The notes under the pieces: model-generated
The model's input: the letters and a program-made list of their open reading frames with translations, nothing else
The model's database searches: none
What the model was told of the DNA's origin: nothing
Shown: positions 16,533 through 25,082 of the stretch, piece by piece
Position numbering within the stretch: the first letter of the stretch is position 1
How the letters are laid out: every line of letters starts with the position of its first letter
Source of the DNA: Pontibacter rufus
GTDB taxonomy: Bacteria > Bacteroidota > Bacteroidia > Cytophagales > Hymenobacteraceae
DNA: 64,000 nucleotides
Assembly: GCF_015694705.1 (NCBI RefSeq)
Contig: NZ_JADQDR010000010.1
Span: forward strand, 124,001 to 188,000
Reading direction: 5' to 3'
Program-made: the position numbers and the translations under genes

Positions 16533-17001
16533 TGTGCTGATTTTCTAATGTGCTAATGTGCTGTCTCTATGGCTAGGGATGAAATTAAACTGGAGAGTAC
16601 TGAAAATAATCCTGTTCTAAATAAATCTTTTCAATTTGCCTTGGATATTATCCGATATGCCGAGGCTCTTGAAAATGACCGGAAGTATATTATCTCAAAT
16701 CAACTGCTCAAAAGCGGAACATCTATCGGTGCAAATATAAGAGAAGCTCAACATGCAGAAAGCAAAGCCGATTTCATACATAAGCTGAAAATTGCCGCGA
16801 AAGAAGCAAGCAAAACTGAATATTGGCTATTACTCTGCAAATATAGCCCTGGCTACCCTGATATTGCAGGTAGGCTTGAAAAGTTACTGGAAATTCAAAA
16901 ACTTTTATCCAAAATCATATCTAACTCTAAGAAAAGTTAATACATTAAGAAAGCAACGCAATAAGGGTTAGCACATTAGCACATTAAAAATCAGCACATT
17001 A
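16530..17001. mobile_element. inverted-repeat cassette carrying a four-helix-bundle (S23/IVP) gene
   Basis: The left arm (16530-16562, 33 bases) and right arm (16970-17001, 32 bases) are reverse complements apart from one inserted base and are built of taatgtgct units. The cassette starts on the scoA stop codon and ends two bases before the scoB ATG. It is AT-rich compared with scoA and scoB. Four-helix-bundle proteins of this family are known from intervening sequences in 23S rRNA genes; the cassette looks like an insertion of that kind into a protein operon. No transposase is present. Confidence 0.6.
16569..16940 (+). CDS. four helix bundle protein (S23/23S rRNA intervening-sequence family)
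   Basis: A 123-residue protein of the S23/IVP family: NKSFQFALDIIRYAEAL, QLLKSGTSIGANIREAQHA and IAAKEASKTEYWLLL are the conserved helices. The fold is a pentameric four-helix bundle, also seen in the Avd accessory protein of diversity-generating retroelements; its cellular function is unknown. The gene lies inside an inverted-repeat cassette that splits scoA from scoB, in the same direction, so it is probably transcribed with them. Its codons are AT-rich relative to its neighbours, pointing to transfer. No reverse transcriptase or variable repeat is nearby. Confidence 0.88.
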   Translation: MARDEIKLESTENNPVLNKSFQFALDIIRYAEALENDRKYIISNQLLKSGTSIGANIREAQHAESKADFIHKLKIAAKEASKTEYWLLLCKYSPGYPDIAGRLEKLLEIQKLLSKIISNSKKS

Positions 17002-17003
17002 CT

Positions 17004-17657
17004 ATGGATAAACACGGAATTGCGAAACGTATTGCCAGAGAGGTAGAAAGCGGCATGTACGTAAACCTGGGCATTGGCATCCCGACACTGGTGTCTAATT
17101 ACATACCCGAAGGTGTAGAAGTTGTGCTGCAGTCAGAAAACGGGCTGCTGGGCATGGGCCCCTTCCCCACAGATGAGGAAGTAGACGCCGATCTGATCAA
17201 TGCAGGCAAGCAAACGGTTACCACACTGCCCGGCTCCGCCCTGTTCAGCTCTGCCGAAAGCTTTGGCATGATCCGCGGCGAACACATAAACCTGACGATT
17301 CTGGGCGCCATGGAGGTGTCGGAGAACGGCGATATTGCCAACTGGAAGATACCGGGCAAAATGGTAAAAGGAATGGGCGGCGCCATGGATCTGGTAGCTT
17401 CTGCCAAAAACATCATTGTCGCCATGCAACATACCGCCCGCGACGGATCTTCCAAGCTTCTGCCGGAATGTACCCTGCCTATCACGGGTGTGCACTGCGT
17501 AAAGAAAATTGTAACGGACCTGGCGGTGCTGGAGGTGCTTCCGGAAGGCGGATTTAAGCTGCTGGAACGCGCGCCGGGTGTTACGGTAGAAGACATACAG
17601 GCAGCCACAGCGGGTAAACTCATCGTGGAAGGCGATATCCTGGAGATACAATTCTAA
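17004..17657 (+). CDS. scoB: 3-oxoacid CoA-transferase subunit B
   Basis: Beta subunit of the CoA-transferase, 217 residues. The catalytic glutamate that forms the CoA thioester is E45 in [47 protein letters not shown] and [20 protein letters not shown] are family signatures. The ATG at 17004 follows the right arm of the repeat cassette by two bases, so the insertion has left the reading frame whole but has replaced the normal scoA-scoB junction. Confidence 0.94.
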   Translation: MDKHGIAKRIAREVESGMYVNLGIGIPTLVSNYIPEGVEVVLQSENGLLGMGPFPTDEEVDADLINAGKQTVTTLPGSALFSSAESFGMIRGEHINLTILGAMEVSENGDIANWKIPGKMVKGMGGAMDLVASAKNIIVAMQHTARDGSSKLLPECTLPITGVHCVKKIVTDLAVLEVLPEGGFKLLERAPGVTVEDIQAATAGKLIVEGDILEIQF

Positions 17658-17674
17658 CTCGTCCGGACCGCCAA

Positions 17675-17709
17675 GCAAAAAGCGCAGCCTGAGCACTGCG
17701 CTTTTTTGT
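17675..17709 (+). terminator. rho-independent terminator after scoB
   Basis: gcaaaaagcgcag pairs with ctgcgcttttttgt around an 8-base loop and ends in a T-rich run, 18 bases after the scoB stop codon. Confidence 0.75.
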
Positions 17710-17821
17710 TAATTTTGTGTACCCCAAAGTATAGAAATAAGCTTTGCTTCTTTTATACTATACCATAATCATACTTACAGCACGTATAGGCTTACAGGTA
17801 TAACAGACTTATACATTACAA

Positions 17822-19372
17822 ATGAGCGAAAAAATAGAAACGAATTTTGAACATAGATTACTGCTGCGCCAACTGGTGCTGAAAGATTACAACGAGGTAA
17901 AGGAAATTATGGACATGGTTTACCGTAGCATTGACGGTGCCTGGACCCGCAAAGAATTTTCTAACCTGCTGAAGAAGTTTCCGGAAGGGCAGATTTGCAT
18001 TGAAGACAACGGAAAGGTAGTGGCCGCCGCTCTCAGCCTGATCATCAACTATGATAAGTATGGCGACAAACACACCTATGAGCAAATCATCGATAATGGC
18101 ACTTTTAAGTCGCATGACCCTGATGGCGCTACCTTGTATGGCATTGATGTGTTTGTACACCCCGAGTACCGCAACCTGCGCCTGGGCCGCCGCCTATACG
18201 ACGCCCGCAAAGAAATATGCGAGAACCTGAACCTGCGCGGCATTATTGCCGGCGGCCGCATACCGGGATATAAAGACTATGCCGACAAGCTGACACCAGC
18301 CAAGTATATTGAGATGGTGCGCAACAAGGAGCTCTCAGACCCGGTGCTTTCTTTCCAGCTCAGCAATGATTTCCACGTCCGCAAAATCCTGAAGAATTAC
18401 CTGCCCGACGACAAGGAATCCCGCTCGTACGCTACGCTGCTGGAGTGGATCAACGTGTATTACGAGGAGAAAGAGGAACTGATAGGCGGCCGTAAAACCG
18501 TGGTGCGCATTGGTATTGTGCAGTGGCAGATGCGGGCGGTGAAGGATCTCGATGATTTTATGCAGCAGGTAGAGTTCTTTGTAGATACCGTCAGTTCCTA
18601 TAAATCGGATATTGTGGTGTTTCCGGAGTTCTTTAACGCCCCGCTGATGGCGCTCACCAACGAGGAATCTCCTTCTGAAGCTATCAGAAGTATGGCAGAG
18701 TATACCGAGGAGATACGGGAGCGCATGATCCACCTGGCACTCTCTTATAACATAAACATTATAGCTGGCAGTATGCCGGAGTACTACGATAACAAGCTGT
18801 ACAACGTAAGCTACCTTTGCCGCCGCGATGGCACCTATGATTCGCAGTATAAGCTGCACGTAACGCCCGACGAATCGCACTACTGGGGCATGCGTGGCGG
18901 CCACAAGCTGAAGATTTTCGACACAGACATCGGTAAAATCGGCATCCTGATTTGCTACGACGTGGAGTTTCCGGAGCTGGCGCGTATGCTTTCCGATATG
19001 GATATGAAAATCCTATTTGTGCCTTTCTGGACCGACACCAAGAATGCGTACCTGCGCGTGCGCCTCTGCTCGCAGGCCCGCGCCATCGAAAACGAGTGCT
19101 ATGTGGCCATCACCGGCAGTGTAGGCAACCTGCCCAAAGTAGAGAACATGGACATCCAGTATTCGCAGTCTGCTGTGTTCTCCCCTTCCGACTTTGCCTT
19201 CCCGCACGATGCGGTTATTGCCGAAGCTACGCCTAATACGGAGATGACGCTGATTGCCGATTTGGATCTGGACTTACTCAAAGACCTGAACTCCGGCGGC
19301 AGCGTGCGCAACCTGAAAGACCGCAGGAAAGATCTGTATAATCTGAGCTGGGTAACACGTAAGGAAGAGTAA
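17822..19372 (+). CDS. GNAT acetyltransferase fused to a carbon-nitrogen hydrolase (nitrilase family)
   Basis: A 516-residue two-domain protein. Residues 12-200 are a GNAT acetyltransferase (GIDVFVHPEYRNLRLGRRLY holds the acetyl-CoA loop). Residues 227-510 are a nitrilase-superfamily amidase with the full triad E269 (VVFPEFFN), K344 (YKLHVTPDE) and C378 (ILICYDVEFPE). The fusion is known in Bacteroidota and other bacteria; its substrate is undefined, possibly an omega-amide or an acylated amine. It stands alone, with a convergent neighbour and a long bidirectional terminator behind it. Confidence 0.9.
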   Translation: MSEKIETNFEHRLLLRQLVLKDYNEVKEIMDMVYRSIDGAWTRKEFSNLLKKFPEGQICIEDNGKVVAAALSLIINYDKYGDKHTYEQIIDNGTFKSHDPDGATLYGIDVFVHPEYRNLRLGRRLYDARKEICENLNLRGIIAGGRIPGYKDYADKLTPAKYIEMVRNKELSDPVLSFQLSNDFHVRKILKNYLPDDKESRSYATLLEWINVYYEEKEELIGGRKTVVRIGIVQWQMRAVKDLDDFMQQVEFFVDTVSSYKSDIVVFPEFFNAPLMALTNEESPSEAIRSMAEYTEEIRERMIHLALSYNINIIAGSMPEYYDNKLYNVSYLCRRDGTYDSQYKLHVTPDESHYWGMRGGHKLKIFDTDIGKIGILICYDVEFPELARMLSDMDMKILFVPFWTDTKNAYLRVRLCSQARAIENECYVAITGSVGNLPKVENMDIQYSQSAVFSPSDFAFPHDAVIAEATPNTEMTLIADLDLDLLKDLNSGGSVRNLKDRRKDLYNLSWVTRKEE

Positions 19373-19374
19373 CA

Positions 19375-19442
19375 TCAGGAAGTATAAAATAAAACGGCCG
19401 CTGTTCGGAGGAACAGCGGCCGTTTTATTTTATACTTCCTGA
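19375..19442. terminator. long perfect bidirectional terminator hairpin
   Basis: A perfect 32-bp inverted repeat (19375-19406 and 19411-19442) with a four-base loop ggag lies between two convergent genes and occupies the whole gap. A-runs and T-runs flank the GC-rich core on both sides, so it can stop transcription in both directions. The outer stem includes aagtata/tatactt. Confidence 0.9.
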
Positions 19443-19443
19443 A

Positions 19444-20361
19444 CTAGTATGACAATTTCTCTCTTTTAACAGCTTCACGCCTGAGTGCGATGATTAATCC
19501 TATAATAAAACCTAAAAGAGCCCCAATCAGAAGGTATTTAAGCAACTTAGGCCCGGTAGGGTTTAATCTCGATACAAATCCAGTCACCACCTCCACATTA
19601 TCTAACCGCTCCAGTTCTGCCTGTAATGCAATCTGCCGCTGGTACATATCTATACTCTCTCTGTAAAGATTGGCAGGATCAATGGGCTGGCCATATACAA
19701 AGCCATTTACAGGCCCTCTAGGGTTTACGACTGCTGTTTTTACGCTATCCAATGATGCAATTTCATCTTTATACTTAGAGATCAGGCTTATAATCTGTTG
19801 CTGGCGAATGCGCTTCTGCTTCGAAAAGTAACGGTTATTTTCCAGGTAGTTTGCCAAAGCTGGCTCCATCGTACTAAAGAGGGCGTTGTTGTATAACTGA
19901 AGTTCTATCCGGAAAGGGGATCCCGTCAGAATGCTGTCTTCCGCTACTCTATCCTGATCCAGATTATAGAAATTCATCCCTTTAATTTGCCCGGCGGCAT
20001 CAGGGCTTATATCCAGGCTCTTTGAAACAGCTTCAAAGTTATCTTCATTTATCATAACTGAAAGCTTGTCAAGCTGGGTTTCCATAAACTCATTCCGGAT
20101 GTTAGACAGAATCAAGGTCATGGATGAAGTATAGTATGGCTTGGTTACATAATATGCAGCATAACCGAGCCCTATACCAAGCAAAACAACCAGCGACACA
20201 ACCTTCAGATTGTTATAAACAGCTTTAAAAGTATACTTAAGCCGGTTTCCTACCTTTTGTGGTATTCTGCCAATGCGCTCAAAAATAACTCCCAAATCTA
20301 TTTCATCCTGATTTTCAAGCCTTTTGTGCTTATCCCGTTCCTCTAACTGATACATATTCAT
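19444..20361 (-). CDS. Wzz/chain-length determinant family protein
   Basis: A 305-residue inner-membrane protein of the polysaccharide co-polymerase family, which sets O-antigen or capsule chain length. An N-terminal membrane segment lies near residues 55-73 (VVSLVVLLGIGLGYAAYYV), a periplasmic coiled-coil region (SKQKRIRQQQIISLISKYKD) follows, and a C-terminal membrane segment is near 274-294. No kinase domain is present. It is transcribed away from wbpE, and both are probably controlled from the 20362-20518 gap. Confidence 0.8.
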   Translation of the reverse strand: MNMYQLEERDKHKRLENQDEIDLGVIFERIGRIPQKVGNRLKYTFKAVYNNLKVVSLVVLLGIGLGYAAYYVTKPYYTSSMTLILSNIRNEFMETQLDKLSVMINEDNFEAVSKSLDISPDAAGQIKGMNFYNLDQDRVAEDSILTGSPFRIELQLYNNALFSTMEPALANYLENNRYFSKQKRIRQQQIISLISKYKDEIASLDSVKTAVVNPRGPVNGFVYGQPIDPANLYRESIDMYQRQIALQAELERLDNVEVVTGFVSRLNPTGPKLLKYLLIGALLGFIIGLIIALRREAVKREKLSY

Positions 20362-20369
20362 TGTTTTTG

Positions 20370-20377
20370 CAAATATA
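20370..20377 (-). promoter_or_regulatory. -7 promoter element of the chain-length gene
   Basis: On the minus strand TATATTTG matches TAnnTTTG. It lies only nine bases before the ATG, so the message would have almost no leader. No clear -33 box was seen. Confidence 0.4.
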
Positions 20378-20430
20378 CAAGTATAGTTCTATAAGGCATA
20401 ATAGTCTTATTTCTTTCTATTTAATTTTAT

Positions 20431-20438
20431 TACTTTTG
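20431..20438 (+). promoter_or_regulatory. -7 promoter element of the polysaccharide operon
   Basis: TACTTTTG matches the Bacteroidota TAnnTTTG element, about 80 bases before the wbpE ATG; the -33 box is weak. A promoter here would drive the polysaccharide genes that follow. Confidence 0.45.
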
Positions 20439-20518
20439 CGGAGTGATTACATTTTTTACTGTTCCAGGATTTTCTCAAACAAAGGTTTAGATCCGTTTTG
20501 CTACCCTCAGATTACCCT

Positions 20519-21658
20519 ATGATAATACAAATGGTTGACCTACAGCGTCAATATCAAAGATTGAAGCAGGATATTGACGCAGCAATGTCAGAAATTCTTC
20601 AGGCTACCTCCTTTATCAATGGTCCGGCCGTTGAACTCTTCGCAAAAGAGCTTGCTGATTATAACAACGCAAAGCATGTAATTCCCTGCGCAAACGGCAC
20701 CGACGCTTTACAACTTGCCATGATGGCGCTCGATCTGAAGCCCGGAGATGAAGTGATTGTTCCTGCCTTCACTTATGTCGCCACTGCCGAAGTAATTGCT
20801 TTGCTGGGTCTTACGCCTGTCTTCGTCGATGTATATCCGGATACTTTTCTGATATCAGTAGAGGAGATTGAGAAAAATATTACACCCAAAACAAAGGCCA
20901 TAGTTCCTGTGCATCTATTTGGCCAGTGTGCCGATATGGAAGGCATTATGGCTATAGCGCAAAAGCATGATATCTTTGTGATAGAAGACACGGCGCAGGC
21001 TATCGGCGCAGATTATACTTTCCCGGATGGAACAACCCGGAAAGCCGGCACAATAAGCCACATCGGCACGACCTCTTTCTTTCCCTCTAAAAACTTAGGC
21101 TGCTACGGGGACGGCGGCGCGTTGTTTGTAAATGACGATGCGCTAGCCATTAAATTAAAGATGATTGCCAACCATGGGCAAAGGATAAAGTATCATCACG
21201 ACATCGTTGGCGTAAATTCCAGGCTTGATACCTTGCAGGCAGCTATACTAAGGGTAAAATTGCCCCAGCTGAATGACTTCAGCCTCAGAAGAAGCAAGTC
21301 CGCAGCTTTTTACGATGCTGAGCTAAAAGGCTTTGATGCTATCAGTATACCTGCACGTGCCCAAAACACCAGTCATGTCTTCCACCAGTACACCATAAAA
21401 TGCAATACCTTTGAGAGAGAAGCACTCCGTTCTTTTCTCCAGGTAAAGGGCATCCCTACTATGGTGTATTATCCTGTGCCGCTGCATCTTCAGAAAGCCT
21501 ATACAAACTATGGGTATACGCAGGGAGACTTTCCTGTTTCAGAACAGCTCTCGGCCCAGGTTCTGTCTATTCCCATCCATACAGAACAGACCGAAGAAGA
21601 ACTGCAGTATATTACAGACAGCATCAAGGAATTTTTAGCAGCTAATAATTTAAATTAA
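20519..21658 (+). CDS. wbpE: DegT/DnrJ/EryC1/StrS aminotransferase, WbpE-like
   Basis: PLP-dependent sugar aminotransferase, 379 residues from the ATG at 20519; an upstream TTG at 20498 is in frame, but the family usually starts with the MVDLQRQY region. WbpE aminates UDP-3-keto-GlcNAcA at C3. The internal lysine that binds PLP is in [15 protein letters not shown] (K191 from this start); [12 protein letters not shown] and EDTAQAIGA are also typical. Its stop overlaps the start of the acetyltransferase gene (TAATG). With wbpD and wbpB it forms the pathway to UDP-2,3-diacetamido-2,3-dideoxyglucuronic acid. Confidence 0.88.
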   Translation: MIIQMVDLQRQYQRLKQDIDAAMSEILQATSFINGPAVELFAKELADYNNAKHVIPCANGTDALQLAMMALDLKPGDEVIVPAFTYVATAEVIALLGLTPVFVDVYPDTFLISVEEIEKNITPKTKAIVPVHLFGQCADMEGIMAIAQKHDIFVIEDTAQAIGADYTFPDGTTRKAGTISHIGTTSFFPSKNLGCYGDGGALFVNDDALAIKLKMIANHGQRIKYHHDIVGVNSRLDTLQAAILRVKLPQLNDFSLRRSKSAAFYDAELKGFDAISIPARAQNTSHVFHQYTIKCNTFEREALRSFLQVKGIPTMVYYPVPLHLQKAYTNYGYTQGDFPVSEQLSAQVLSIPIHTEQTEEELQYITDSIKEFLAANNLN

Positions 21659-22230
21659 TGGAGTATTATAATCATGAAACTGCCATTATAGATGAGGGTT
21701 GTAAGATTGGAGATGGCACAAAAATCTGGCATTTTTCTCATATTATGTCGAATTGTACCATTGGCCAGAATTGCAACATCGGCCAGAATGTGGTAATATC
21801 TCCCGAGGTTATACTGGGCAACAATGTAAAGGTGCAGAACAATGTCTCGATTTATACAGGTGTTACCTGTGGAGATGATGTCTTTCTGGGCCCATCCATG
21901 GTTTTCACAAATGTCACGAATCCCCGCAGTGCTGTAAACAGGCGCGGGCAGTATGCTAAAACCCATGTGGGCAAAGGTGCCTCAATCGGCGCTAATGCTA
22001 CGATAGTTTGTGGCCATGATATAGGAGAATATGCTTTTATTGGGGCGGGAGCAGTTGTGACAAAAGATGTACCTGCTTATGCATTGGTAGTAGGAAACCC
22101 TGCTAAACAAACCGGCTGGATGAGTGAATTTGGTCATAAACTAAAGTTCAGCACATCCGGAGAGGCTTTATGCCCGGAGAGTAACCAGAAATATATTTTA
22201 GTATCAGGCCGCGTTCAAAAAATAAGCTAA
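21658..22230 (+). CDS. wbpD: hexapeptide-repeat sugar N-acetyltransferase, WbpD-like
   Basis: A 190-residue left-handed beta-helix acetyltransferase. Hexapeptide turns run from residue 9 to about 155 ([19 protein letters not shown], then [16 protein letters not shown]). [15 protein letters not shown] is the signature of the WbpD/WlbB group that acetylates the 3-amino group of UDP-GlcNAc3NA. The ATG overlaps the wbpE stop. The enzyme would follow WbpE in the pathway. Confidence 0.88.
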   Translation: MEYYNHETAIIDEGCKIGDGTKIWHFSHIMSNCTIGQNCNIGQNVVISPEVILGNNVKVQNNVSIYTGVTCGDDVFLGPSMVFTNVTNPRSAVNRRGQYAKTHVGKGASIGANATIVCGHDIGEYAFIGAGAVVTKDVPAYALVVGNPAKQTGWMSEFGHKLKFSTSGEALCPESNQKYILVSGRVQKIS

Positions 22231-22237
22231 AAACAAA

Positions 22238-23251
22238 ATGAGTGACAAAGTAAAATTTGCAGTAGTTGGCTGTGGCCATATTGGCAAAAGGCATGCGCAA
22301 ATGATAACGGAAAATGAGGAGTCTGAGTTGGTAGCCCTCGTTGACATTAAAAATAAGGAGCAGCTTGGCATTGATCAGTTTAACGTGCCTCTTTTTAAAA
22401 CGCTGGAAGAATTGCTGGCAAGTGGCATAGAGGTGGATGTTGTTAATATTGCTTCACCAAACGGGCTTCATGCCAGGCAGGCCATGACCAGCCTGGAGGC
22501 ACGCAAGCACATTGTGGTGGAAAAGCCGATGGCCCTAACCAAGCTTGATGCAGAAAAGCTCATCTTCAAGGCCCTGCATGTGCATAAGCATGTATTCGCG
22601 GTGATGCAGAACAGGTACTCGCCACCCTCCGTCTGGATAAAAGAATTGATAGAAGACGGTGTATTGGGTAAGATTTTTATGGTGCAGCTTAACTGCTACT
22701 GGAACAGGGATGATCGCTATTACAAAGCTGATAGCTGGCATGGCAAGCAGGAACTGGATGGCGGAACTTTGTTTACACAGTTTTCGCACTTTATAGATAT
22801 CATGTACTGGCTCTTCGGGGACATCGAAAACATAAGCGCTAAATTCAAAGATTTTAATCATCAGCATTCCACTGATTTCGAGGATTCGGGCTTTGTAAGC
22901 TTTGACTTCGTAAACGGAGGTATGGGTTCCTTGAATTATTCGACCTCGATATGGAACCAGAACTTTGAGAGCAGCATGACCATAATTGCTGAAAACGGCA
23001 GTATCAAAATTGGCGGCCAGTACATGAATGAGGTGGAATATTGCCATATCAGGGATTACATGATGCCTGAACTGGCACCCACCAACCCCGGAAACGATTA
23101 TGGCGCTTACAAAGGCTCTGCACAGAACCATCACTATGTAATTGAGAATGTGGTAGATACTTTGAAAGGCAGAAACACGATTACGACTAACGCGCTGGAA
23201 GGATTGAAAGTAGTTGACATCATTGAAAGAATATATGCGCTCAAGCATTAA
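22238..23251 (+). CDS. wbpB: Gfo/Idh/MocA oxidoreductase, WbpB/WlbA-like
   Basis: A 337-residue NAD-dependent sugar dehydrogenase. The nucleotide motif is VVGCGHIGKRHAQMI at the N-terminus; EKPMALTKLDAEKL is the family's EKP motif, and GGTLFTQFSHFIDIMYWLFG carries the conserved catalytic His region. WbpB/WlbA oxidises UDP-GlcNAcA at C3, giving the keto sugar used by WbpE. The UDP-GlcNAc 6-dehydrogenase that makes UDP-GlcNAcA (wbpA) is not in this window. Confidence 0.88.
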   Translation: MSDKVKFAVVGCGHIGKRHAQMITENEESELVALVDIKNKEQLGIDQFNVPLFKTLEELLASGIEVDVVNIASPNGLHARQAMTSLEARKHIVVEKPMALTKLDAEKLIFKALHVHKHVFAVMQNRYSPPSVWIKELIEDGVLGKIFMVQLNCYWNRDDRYYKADSWHGKQELDGGTLFTQFSHFIDIMYWLFGDIENISAKFKDFNHQHSTDFEDSGFVSFDFVNGGMGSLNYSTSIWNQNFESSMTIIAENGSIKIGGQYMNEVEYCHIRDYMMPELAPTNPGNDYGAYKGSAQNHHYVIENVVDTLKGRNTITTNALEGLKVVDIIERIYALKH

Positions 23252-23296
23252 GCTGCTCTCTGCTATTTTCCGAATCAATCTGAAAAGATATCTGCC

Positions 23297-25027
23297 ATGA
23301 ACCTTATGAAAGCTGCTTTAGGAAGTATAGTTGCCTGCCTGGTCCTTTTAATTCAAACCGCGGGCTTTGCACAGAATATAAGTGATGATGCAATTTTACA
23401 GGCTGGCTTTACAGTCCCTATCAATCATTCCTTTGAGCTGGTTAACCCGGAAGTAAACACCATAGAAGAACTTAACAGGCAGTTAAGCTCCTATTATGTG
23501 CCGGCCAAGTCATTTTACGGCGCCTACGACTCTCTGGAACTAGCAACTGCTTCCAGCCTGAACGAAAACATCTTTAAGCTGGAGTATAATATCGACAGCA
23601 GCTTGTATAACTCTTATTCCCTGACCAAATACCATGACGCGGGTACCAAATCAAAAACGGCAATACTGATTATTCCCGGCTCAGGGAACAACCAGGCGAC
23701 AGAAATTTTTCAGGGTATAGGGTATCATGGCGATATTGTAAATCAGGTATCAGATTTTGGAGATATTTATATTTCGGTAAAACCCAATGAGGATTTCCTG
23801 GCCATTCACCGAAAAGGATATAAGCTGAATTTCTCTTTTATAACCAATTATTATATAAATGTAGGCGGCTCTTATTCTGCCAGCTACCTTATTAATGCTA
23901 TTGCAACGGCTAAGTATTTAAAGCAAAATTACGACAGGGTTTTTATACTTGGTTTATCACAGGGCGCTTCGGCTGCTTTGTTAGTTTCCCTTCAATCTGC
24001 TCCTGCTGCTACAGTTGTTGCTTCCGGATTTACTATCACCAGAGATGACTTTGAGTGGGCTAACCAGGATCAGATAGTGATTCCTGATCTGGTAACGACT
24101 TATTCCAATGAGTATCTTCATGAAACGATAAAGAAGCAGCATACCAATTACTTTTTTAGCTGGGCCAGAAATGAGTATGGTATCTATCAAATCGAGGCCT
24201 TCAACGGCTATACAAAAACTTTCTTCCAGGATGTAGAAAATACGGAATTCGTATCACATACTCAGGGCCATAGCTTTCCGCAGCCAATGGTAAATAACTT
24301 CCTGAGTAGTATTCCTTCTGCAAAAATCTCTTTAATTTCTAATGTAGTTGGGGTTTGTGATAATCAGTTGTATCTGAAAGCAGCCGCTGCCGACCCTGAC
24401 AGCATCGTTCAGTACCAATGGTACAAGGACAACCTGCCGCTTGAAGGGAATAACAGCGACTCTTTATATCTTTTAACAGGCGGCGAGTACCAGCTGGTAG
24501 TTAAAAATAACCGCGGTAAAATTTTTGCCACAAACACAATCAGGCTGAACAAAAAGAACTTCAGGAAGCAGATTACTTTAAAAGAAAGAATCATTACGGC
24601 TCCGGCAGGTTATGATGCTTACGAGTGGTATGCTGATAATAAACTTATACCCGGTGCAGATAGCAGCCTGGTTGTTACAGCGCCCGGTAACTATCATGTG
24701 GTGCTAACAGATGAGTTTGGCTGTAAAACATCAAACGTGATAAGCATTGCCAAAGACTATCCCTTGTTTGCCGATTTCATAACATCCATTATATACCCGA
24801 ACCCGAACGAGGGGAATTTCAGGGTTGAGCTTGTTTCTCCTTATAGCGAAGAAGTGAAATTAGTACTGTATGATGCAGTTGGCAGAAGTATGTATGAAAA
24901 GAGCTTTATGAAGGACATCAACCAGGATTTCTTAGATCTGAGCATACACACCCTTAAACCAGGTATGTACTATCTTAAAGTACAGTCGGCCCGAAACGAG
25001 CAGGTCTCGCCTGTACTGATACGATAG
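23297..25027 (+). CDS. secreted alpha/beta-hydrolase-like protein with T9SS type A sorting domain
   Basis: A 576-residue exported protein embedded in the polysaccharide operon. Residues 1-25 are a signal peptide ending GFAQ. Residues 120-330 look like an alpha/beta hydrolase: IIPGSGNN as oxyanion region, GLSQGAS with nucleophile S221, and HTQGHSFP as a possible catalytic histidine. Two Ig-like segments with YQWYKDN and YEWYADN follow. Residues 495-576 (IYPNPNEGNFRVEL to the end) are a type IX secretion sorting domain, so it is exported across the outer membrane and perhaps anchored to A-LPS-type polysaccharide. Substrate unknown; esterase on the surface sugar is possible. Confidence 0.75.
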   Translation: MNLMKAALGSIVACLVLLIQTAGFAQNISDDAILQAGFTVPINHSFELVNPEVNTIEELNRQLSSYYVPAKSFYGAYDSLELATASSLNENIFKLEYNIDSSLYNSYSLTKYHDAGTKSKTAILIIPGSGNNQATEIFQGIGYHGDIVNQVSDFGDIYISVKPNEDFLAIHRKGYKLNFSFITNYYINVGGSYSASYLINAIATAKYLKQNYDRVFILGLSQGASAALLVSLQSAPAATVVASGFTITRDDFEWANQDQIVIPDLVTTYSNEYLHETIKKQHTNYFFSWARNEYGIYQIEAFNGYTKTFFQDVENTEFVSHTQGHSFPQPMVNNFLSSIPSAKISLISNVVGVCDNQLYLKAAAADPDSIVQYQWYKDNLPLEGNNSDSLYLLTGGEYQLVVKNNRGKIFATNTIRLNKKNFRKQITLKERIITAPAGYDAYEWYADNKLIPGADSSLVVTAPGNYHVVLTDEFGCKTSNVISIAKDYPLFADFITSIIYPNPNEGNFRVELVSPYSEEVKLVLYDAVGRSMYEKSFMKDINQDFLDLSIHTLKPGMYYLKVQSARNEQVSPVLIR

Positions 25028-25082
25028 CCTTAACGCTGAACATAACTCCGATTTATACTTACAGGAATTCCCAGCTACAAAT

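Noticed and set aside
16530-17001. Possible diversity-generating retroelement because of the Avd-like four-helix-bundle protein
   Set aside because: No reverse transcriptase, template repeat or variable repeat is present nearby.
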